From Thermoplasmata archaeon (lineage in GTDB: Archaea; Thermoplasmatota; Thermoplasmata; Lutacidiplasmatales; UBA184): a stretch of 44,712 bases of DNA. Every line of letters begins with the position of its first letter. Within the stretch, counting starts at the first letter, position 1. The notes beneath the pieces were generated by a model. That model saw only the letters and a list, made by a program, of their open reading frames with translations. It was not told the origin of the DNA and made no database searches. Location of the stretch: contig JASHPZ010000086.1 in NCBI GenBank assembly GCA_030037815.1, positions 1 to 44,712 of the forward strand, read 5' to 3'. Position numbers and translations under genes: made by a program. Shown here in pieces: positions 40,976 to 44,712 of the stretch.

Positions 40976-41806
40976 CTACGGTGCGTCCGCCGCCGGTCCG
41001 GCGCCGTCCAGGGCCCGCTGTCCGGGGGCCCGGGCCGCCCGCCCGAGGTCGGGCAGGGGGAGCCCCAGCTCGCCGGCGAACGACCGCACGGTGCCGGGTC
41101 CGAACCCGACGAAATGGTTGTTCGCGTAGGCGAAGACGTTGCCGGTGTCCCGCCCTTCCTCGTCGATCCGGCGGTGCATCTGGGAGTACTCGGGGCCGGC
41201 GTCCCGCTGGATGCGGTCGAACTTCGTCAGCGCGCGGTCGCCGACGAACCGCGCGTAGAGGAACGCGCCGGTGACCCACGGCGGCGGGCGCGTCTCGGGA
41301 ACGACGGACCAGACGAGCGCGGCGCCCCGCTGTTCGAGCCGACGTCGCGTCGCCTCGTTCCACCAGGAGGCGTCGCGCAGCTCGACGGCCAGCGCGAACC
41401 GGGTCGGGACGGCGTCGAGGAGGTGCTCCAAGCGGGCGCTGCCCGCGGCCGCCCGGAACGACGGCGGGAACTGGAGGACGACCGGCCCGAGCTTCCCCCG
41501 CTCTGCGAGCGGCGCGAGGTGCGCGAGGAATTCGGCGAGGACGGCGTCGCCGCGCGCGGCGTCCTTCTCGTGGGTGACGTCCCGCGGGACCTTGAGCGCG
41601 AAGCGGAACCCGTCGGGCGTCCGCTCCGCCCACCGGCGCACGAGACCGAGCGACGGGGCGCGGTAGAAGCTCGAATCGACCTCGACGGTGCGGAACACTT
41701 GGGCGTACCGCTCGAGGAAGTCGCCGGGCGGAGTACCCGGCGGGTAGAACGGACCGACCCAGTCGTCGTACGCCCAGCCGGAGCAGCCGAGCCAGTACTC
41801 GGGCAT
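40976..41806 (-). CDS. DUF72 family protein (YecE-like)
   Basis: This 276-aa TIM-barrel-like DUF72 protein starts YWLGCSGWAYDDWVGPFYPPG and contains FRTVEVDSSFYRAP, RFALKVPRDVTHEKD, GPVVLQFPPSF, ELRDASWW and FAYANNHFVGFGPGT. All these blocks are family-typical, including the ending that resembles nucleotide or phosphate-binding barrels. The biochemical function is not established. ATG 41806 was chosen because family members start just before WLGCSGW; the ORF-track start at 42634 is a read-through. A weak minus-strand box (GAGATACC near 41831-41838) is 28 nt upstream. Confidence 0.9.
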   Translation of the reverse strand: MPEYWLGCSGWAYDDWVGPFYPPGTPPGDFLERYAQVFRTVEVDSSFYRAPSLGLVRRWAERTPDGFRFALKVPRDVTHEKDAARGDAVLAEFLAHLAPLAERGKLGPVVLQFPPSFRAAAGSARLEHLLDAVPTRFALAVELRDASWWNEATRRRLEQRGAALVWSVVPETRPPPWVTGAFLYARFVGDRALTKFDRIQRDAGPEYSQMHRRIDEEGRDTGNVFAYANNHFVGFGPGTVRSFAGELGLPLPDLGRAARAPGQRALDGAGPAADAP

Positions 41807-41877
41807 CGCCCCGAGGTAGTTCCCCCGCGGTATCTCCCTTCCGCGCGGCGCGGGAGGGCCCCGAGGAACGGAACCGA

Positions 41878-41883
41878 GATAAT
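41878..41883 (+). promoter_or_regulatory. TATA-like box overlapping an apparent ATG
   Basis: GATAAT is centred about 26 nt upstream of GTG 41906. It overlaps ATG 41882, so that ATG would lie inside the promoter and probably is not used. Confidence 0.45.
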
Positions 41884-41905
41884 GGACCACCCCGGTGGCT
41901 CGCGT

Positions 41906-42802
41906 GTGTCGCGCCCACCGGCGCCCTCGTCGCTGCTCGGTCGCCTCCTCGACGCGGCCGGCTACCGCCTCGAGCACCGCCCCGAGGCGACCGTCGCGGT
42001 CCGATCCCGCGACCACCGGGCGGTCGTGATCTCGGCGTCGGCCCGCTCGCCGGCGGCGCTCGACGCCCTGTTCCCACCGGACGCGGTCCGGAAGACGATC
42101 GTCTACGACGAGGACCCGGGCGGGGTCGCGCGCGCGGTCGCGGCCGACCGCGGGATCGAGGTGCTGGACCCCTCGACGCTCGGCCCGGCGCTCGGCGAGA
42201 TCTTGCTTCCGGCCGCTCCGGAGACGCCGGGGGCCGGCGGGGCGCTGCCGCCGCTCGAGCGGCCGCTCGCGATCGCGCCCGAAGGACGGCGAACGGTCCG
42301 CCCGCGGATCGGCCGAGCGGCGGCCGAGTCGCTCGCGGGCGTCGACGGAACCCGATACACGCTCGCCTTGGTGCCGTTCCGGGTCGCGGCGTACGAAGCG
42401 CGACCGGCGTCCCCCCACGGCGGGACCGGCGGGGTGGTCCGCCAGCTCGTGGCGGTGAACGCGGTCAACCGTCGCACCGAGATCTGGGAGGAAGGGGATC
42501 GGGAGCTCGTCGGGGCGCTCGACGTCCCCCACGAGGAGATGGCCCCGCAGCTCTCGGAGTCCCAGGCGGTTCCGCTCGCGCTGGAGGCGATCCGTCGGCG
42601 GCACACCGTCCACGTCGACCACACCGAACAGCACGGCGGGGCCCTCGTCATCGAGACGCGGCGGGTCGCCCCAACGTCGGACGACATCCGGCTCGGGCCG
42701 TTCTCGCTGCTCTACGTCCCGTATTGGTACGTCGAAGGGAGCGAAGGCCGCGTGGTGCTCGACGCGGTCACGGGGCGCCGGGCGGCGGGCGCGGCGGAGT
42801 GA
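41906..42802 (+). CDS. Unrecognised protein, nuclease-like N-terminus
   Basis: I do not recognise this 298-aa protein. The first 95 residues (LLDAAGYRLEHRPEATVAVRS, AVVISAS, KTIVYDEDPGG, RGIEVLDPSTLGPALGEI) have the strand-helix order of restriction-endonuclease-like domains. I do not see a complete PD-(D/E)xK set. After a Pro-rich linker comes a second alpha/beta domain (RRTEIWEEGDRELV, ALEAIRRRHTVHVDH, LGPFSLLYVPYWYVEG, GRVVLDAVTGRR). Its ending resembles PepSY-like or membrane-associated modules. No TM helix or signal peptide is present. GTG 41906 is preferred over ATG 41882 from TATA spacing. It is divergent from DUF72. Confidence 0.6.
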   Translation: MSRPPAPSSLLGRLLDAAGYRLEHRPEATVAVRSRDHRAVVISASARSPAALDALFPPDAVRKTIVYDEDPGGVARAVAADRGIEVLDPSTLGPALGEILLPAAPETPGAGGALPPLERPLAIAPEGRRTVRPRIGRAAAESLAGVDGTRYTLALVPFRVAAYEARPASPHGGTGGVVRQLVAVNAVNRRTEIWEEGDRELVGALDVPHEEMAPQLSESQAVPLALEAIRRRHTVHVDHTEQHGGALVIETRRVAPTSDDIRLGPFSLLYVPYWYVEGSEGRVVLDAVTGRRAAGAAE

Positions 42803-42823
42803 GCGAGCGCCGCCGCCGCACCC

Positions 42824-42830
42824 CTAAATA
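42824..42830 (+). promoter_or_regulatory. TATA box for MBL-fold gene
   Basis: CTAAATA is centred 25 nt upstream of GTG 42852, a clear leaderless promoter also likely serving cgi121. Confidence 0.65.
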
Positions 42831-42851
42831 GCGACGGTCGGTCGGCCGGCC

Positions 42852-43463
42852 GTGATCCTCGACCAGTTCCGCGTCGGGCCGTATCTCAACTTCACGTACC
42901 TCGTCGCCGAGTCGGACGGCGGGGACGCCGTCGTGATCGACCCGTCGTACGGGATCGAGCCGGTCCTCGCCGCGGTCGACGACCGGCGGGTCAAGGTGCG
43001 GTACATCCTGAACACGCACAGCCACCGGGACCACGTCGCGGGCAACCAGGAGGTGCGGGAGCGCACCGGGGCGAAGGTGGTCGCCCACCGCGTCGCGCCG
43101 CTCGGACAGGACGTCTCGGTGGAGGACGGGGACGCGGTCGCCGCGGGCCGGCTGCACTTCGAGGTCGTCCACACGCCCGGCCACACGAAGGACAGCGTCC
43201 TCTACGTGTTCGAGGGCCAGGTCGCGACCGGCGACACCTTGTTCGTCGGAGAGTGCGGGCGCACCGACCTCCCGGGCGGGGACCCGGCCGAGATGTACGA
43301 GAGCCTCCAAGGGCGGGTCCTGGCGCTCGACGACGCGCTGGTCGTGCTACCCGGCCACGACTACGGGGTCACGCCGACCTCGACGATCGGACGGGAGCGG
43401 GCGGAGAACTACACGCTCCAGCCGAGGACGCGCGACGAGTTCCTCGCGTTCATGCGGGAGTGA
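42852..43463 (+). CDS. MBL-fold metallohydrolase (glyoxalase II / persulfide dioxygenase-like)
   Basis: This 203-aa metallo-beta-lactamase-fold enzyme has an intact metal site: THSHRDHVAG (HxHxDH), HTPGHT, GDTLFVGECGRTDLPGGD and PGHDYG. The GECGRTDLPGGDP block resembles ETHE1-type persulfide dioxygenases as much as hydroxyacylglutathione hydrolases. Glutathione is rare in archaea, so a sulfur-oxidation or other thioester role is possible. GTG 42852 follows a TATA box by 25 nt. cgi121 follows after 3 nt, so the two are probably co-transcribed. Confidence 0.88.
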   Translation: MILDQFRVGPYLNFTYLVAESDGGDAVVIDPSYGIEPVLAAVDDRRVKVRYILNTHSHRDHVAGNQEVRERTGAKVVAHRVAPLGQDVSVEDGDAVAAGRLHFEVVHTPGHTKDSVLYVFEGQVATGDTLFVGECGRTDLPGGDPAEMYESLQGRVLALDDALVVLPGHDYGVTPTSTIGRERAENYTLQPRTRDEFLAFMRE

Positions 43464-43466
43464 GCC

Positions 43467-44033
43467 GTGGCCCCGCTCCCCCCGGTCGACGAACGGACGC
43501 TCCGGGCCGCCGGCGCCCGGCGCGTGAACCCGGGATCCCCCACCACCCCCCAGGTGGTGGCGACGCTCCGCGAGATCGCCGCGGAGTCGCCCGCGTTGGT
43601 CGCGCTGTTCGACGCGACCGCCGTCGCGGGGGAACGCCATCTTCTCTCCGCGTGGGCGCACCTCGGCCGGTCGCGCGCGCGCGGCGAAACGCGCCTGCGC
43701 GACCGCGGCGCCGAGTTCGCGCTCTACGTCGCCGGCGACGACCAGCTGCCGCGCGCGCTCCAGAAGGTCGGGGTGCGGGCCGACGCCGAGCAGTTCGTCC
43801 TGGTCGCCGAGCGGCCGCTCGACCCCGTCGCGCTGCTCCCTCGATTCCAGCTCGCGCCGGACCCGACCGCCTACCCCCGACCGGTCGACGAGGGGACGCT
43901 CGACCGGCTCGGGATCGACTCCGTCGAGCGGTCGACCGTTCCGCCCACCGCGTGGGAAGCGCTCGTCTTGGAGCGGGTCGCGCTGGTCGACCTGAGCGCC
44001 CCCGCCGGCCGCGGCGCCACCACAAAGACTTAA
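43467..44033 (+). CDS. cgi121: KEOPS complex subunit Cgi121
   Basis: Cgi121 binds the CCA end of tRNA and recruits it to the KEOPS complex (Kae1, Bud32, Pcc1), which makes the t6A base at position 37. The 188-aa sequence has an N-terminal half with PTTPQVVATLREIAAESPALVALFDATAVAGERHLLSAWAHL. The family core is RGAEFALYVAGDDQLPRALQKVGV. Other KEOPS genes are not in the window, but tRNA-Gly and tRNA-Ser lie immediately downstream. The start is GTG 43467. The C-terminal tail is longer and less conserved. Confidence 0.82.
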   Translation: MAPLPPVDERTLRAAGARRVNPGSPTTPQVVATLREIAAESPALVALFDATAVAGERHLLSAWAHLGRSRARGETRLRDRGAEFALYVAGDDQLPRALQKVGVRADAEQFVLVAERPLDPVALLPRFQLAPDPTAYPRPVDEGTLDRLGIDSVERSTVPPTAWEALVLERVALVDLSAPAGRGATTKT

Positions 44034-44034
44034 C
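44029..44034 (+). promoter_or_regulatory. Possible TATA box for tRNA-Gly
   Basis: CTTAAC overlaps the cgi121 stop and is centred about 43 nt before the tRNA, so a leader of about 15 nt would need trimming by RNase P. Confidence 0.35.
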
Positions 44035-44074
44035 GCGCGGGACGGGTCCGCGGCCCGGTCCGCGGGCTCTCCGT

Positions 44075-44175
44075 GCAGGTGTAATCTAGCGGTAGGATGT
44101 CAGCCCTCCAAGCTGACCGCCCGGGTTCGAATCGGGGAAGGGCGCCCCTTCCTCGCGGATCTCCCGGCACCTGCA
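44075..44175 (+). tRNA. tRNA-Gly (TCC) with a T-loop intron and C33
   Basis: The acceptor is GCAGGTG/CACCTGC with discriminator A, and the D-arm ATCT/GGAT. The anticodon arm TCAGC-CCTCCAA-GCTGA gives anticodon TCC. Position 33 is C where U is almost universal. The T-arm is CCGGG-TTCGAAT-CCCGG only after removal of a 30-nt BHB intron at 44132-44161. Mature length is 71 nt, normal for tRNA-Gly. Confidence 0.92.
44132..44161 (+). other. 30-nt BHB intron in the T-loop of tRNA-Gly
   Basis: A complete hBHBh' fold can be drawn: outer T-stem CCGGG/CCCGG, 4-bp helix TTCG/CGGA (one T-G), bulges AAT (44130-44132) and TCT (44160-44162). The 10-bp intron stem CGGGGAAGGG/CCCTTCCTCG (one G-T) is closed by the triloop CGC. 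Cutting after the second bulge base on both sides removes 30 nt between tRNA positions 59 and 60 and restores TTCGAAT. Confidence 0.9.
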
Positions 44176-44200
44176 TCGTCCGCCCGCGGGCCGACGCGAG

Positions 44201-44207
44201 GTTTATT
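44201..44207 (+). promoter_or_regulatory. TATA box for tRNA-Ser
   Basis: GTTTATT is centred 29 nt upstream of the tRNA 5' end. Confidence 0.65.
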
Positions 44208-44232
44208 CCCGCCGGTCCCGGTACGCGGCTGC

Positions 44233-44316
44233 GCTGAGGTAGCCTAGTCCGGCAAGGCGCCAGCCTTGAAAGCTGGTGGCGGCGACGCCACGGGAGTTCA
44301 AATCTCCCCCTCAGCG
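44233..44316 (+). tRNA. tRNA-Ser (TGA)
   Basis: This class II cloverleaf has the acceptor GCTGAGG/CCTCAGC and the anticodon arm CCAGC-CTTGAAA-GCTGG with anticodon TGA. The long variable arm TGGCG-GCGA-CGCCA and T-arm GGGAG-TTCAAAT-CTCCC are present. Discriminator G73 is the serine identity base. There is no intron and CCA is not encoded. Confidence 0.96.
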
Positions 44317-44359
44317 GCGGCGTCCCGGCCGACCGTTCCGCCCGGCCCCGCCCCACCGA

Positions 44360-44366
44360 TTATATC
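44360..44366 (+). promoter_or_regulatory. TATA box for mutS
   Basis: TTATATC is centred 30 nt upstream of ATG 44393. Confidence 0.7.
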
Positions 44367-44392
44367 CCGCGCCCGGCTCCGACGCCCACCCG

Positions 44393-44712
44393 ATGCCGGA
44401 GGCCGCGCTGACCACCCCACTGCTCGAGCAGTACGCCGCGGTCAAGTCGCAGTACCCGGGTCACCTCGTCCTCTTCCGGGTCGGAGATTTCTTCGAGACG
44501 TTCGGGGACGACGCGAAGCTCCTCGCCCGGGAGGTCGACGTCGTCCTCACGGCCCGGGCCCCGGATACGCGGGGCGAGCGGACGCCGATGGCCGGGGTGC
44601 CCCACCACGCCGTCGAGACGTACCTCGGCCGGCTCGTCCAGCGCGGCTACAAGGTCGCGCTGTGCGACCAGGTCGAGGACGCCCGGTTCGCGAAGGGGCT
44701 CGTGCGCCGCGA
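44393..44712 (+). CDS. mutS: DNA mismatch repair protein MutS, N-terminal fragment (cut by window edge)
   Basis: MutS recognises DNA mismatches and recruits MutL. About 106 residues are visible. PLLEQYAAVKSQYPGHLVLFRVGDFFETFGDDA is the mismatch-recognition domain I, with the F-F-E stretch equivalent to the Phe-x-Glu mismatch wedge. TPMAGVPHHAVETYLGRLVQRGYKVALCDQVED follows, as in MutS1. The frame stays open at the window end. ATG 44393 lies 30 nt after TTATATC. MutS1 is patchy in archaea and usually ascribed to transfer from bacteria. It is not in the ORF track on this strand. Confidence 0.93.
   Translation, partial: MPEAALTTPLLEQYAAVKSQYPGHLVLFRVGDFFETFGDDAKLLAREVDVVLTARAPDTRGERTPMAGVPHHAVETYLGRLVQRGYKVALCDQVEDARFAKGLVRR

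Noticed and set aside
44126-44162. Reading the tRNA-Gly 3' half as disrupted by an insertion element
   Set aside because: The 30-nt insert forms an exact hBHBh' intron with the T-stem as outer helix; no target duplication or element is visible.

Overview
The window is very GC-rich archaeal chromosome. The archaeal calls rest on PAN, CDC48, Nop5, archaeal MCM, L10e, L18e, RpoN, NMD3, DUF424, pantoate kinase, the KEOPS subunit Cgi121, archaeal SepF, TATA boxes 25-32 nt ahead of start codons, and tRNA genes with bulge-helix-bulge (BHB) introns. Genes usually of bacterial origin (gyrB, clpB, mutS) are mixed in. Together with a PKD-type surface glycoprotein and a V4R/roadblock pair, this points to a GC-rich Thermoplasmatota-like euryarchaeon. 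The lineage is an inference; no rRNA is present.

Layout. 1-2.1 kb: 3' end of gyrB, then an adenosine-type deaminase. 2.1-5.5 kb: lipoate ligase-like protein, thioredoxin-fold protein, Nop5 and a crotonase, then tRNA-Thr. 5.5-6.0 kb: non-coding apart from a possible eroded antitoxin. 6.0-9.2 kb: VOC protein, amino-acid permease, orphan oligopeptide-type ABC permease, intron-containing initiator tRNA-Met. 9.4-13.2 kb: zinc-ribbon protein, UspA, L10e, pantoate kinase and PAN. 13.2-18.6 kb: an EF-Tu-like pseudo-GTPase coupled to clpB, divergent from pyrD-pyrK. 18.7-28.3 kb: pyrG-aspS-mcm (with intein)-DUF424-nmd3-sepF-pepA. 28.4-32.5 kb: herA-like ATPase, divergent from a coiled-coil protein and a HAD hydrolase, then V4R and roadblock proteins. 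32.5-35.2 kb: glycosyltransferase and PRC-barrel protein, then L18e-L13-S9-RpoN. 35.3-41 kb: large surface protein and CDC48. 41-44.7 kb: DUF72, an unknown protein, an MBL-fold hydrolase, cgi121, intron-containing tRNA-Gly, tRNA-Ser and the 5' end of mutS.

Functional links. pyrD, pyrK and pyrG are three pyrimidine genes in a row. PAN, CDC48 and ClpB are three protein-unfolding machines. Nop5, the ribosomal proteins, RpoN, NMD3, aspS, Cgi121 and the tRNAs make up a large information-processing component. Many genes appear to be transcribed leaderlessly, and this was used to choose start codons.

The most unusual signals are two tRNA introns, in the D-loop of tRNA-iMet and the T-loop of tRNA-Gly. 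Both are exactly 30 nt and have the same fold (10-bp stem, 3-nt loop, 4-bp BHB helix) but unrelated sequence. Other notable points are an MCM intein with a decayed homing endonuclease, a probable CTG start for aspS, and compact divergent promoters.
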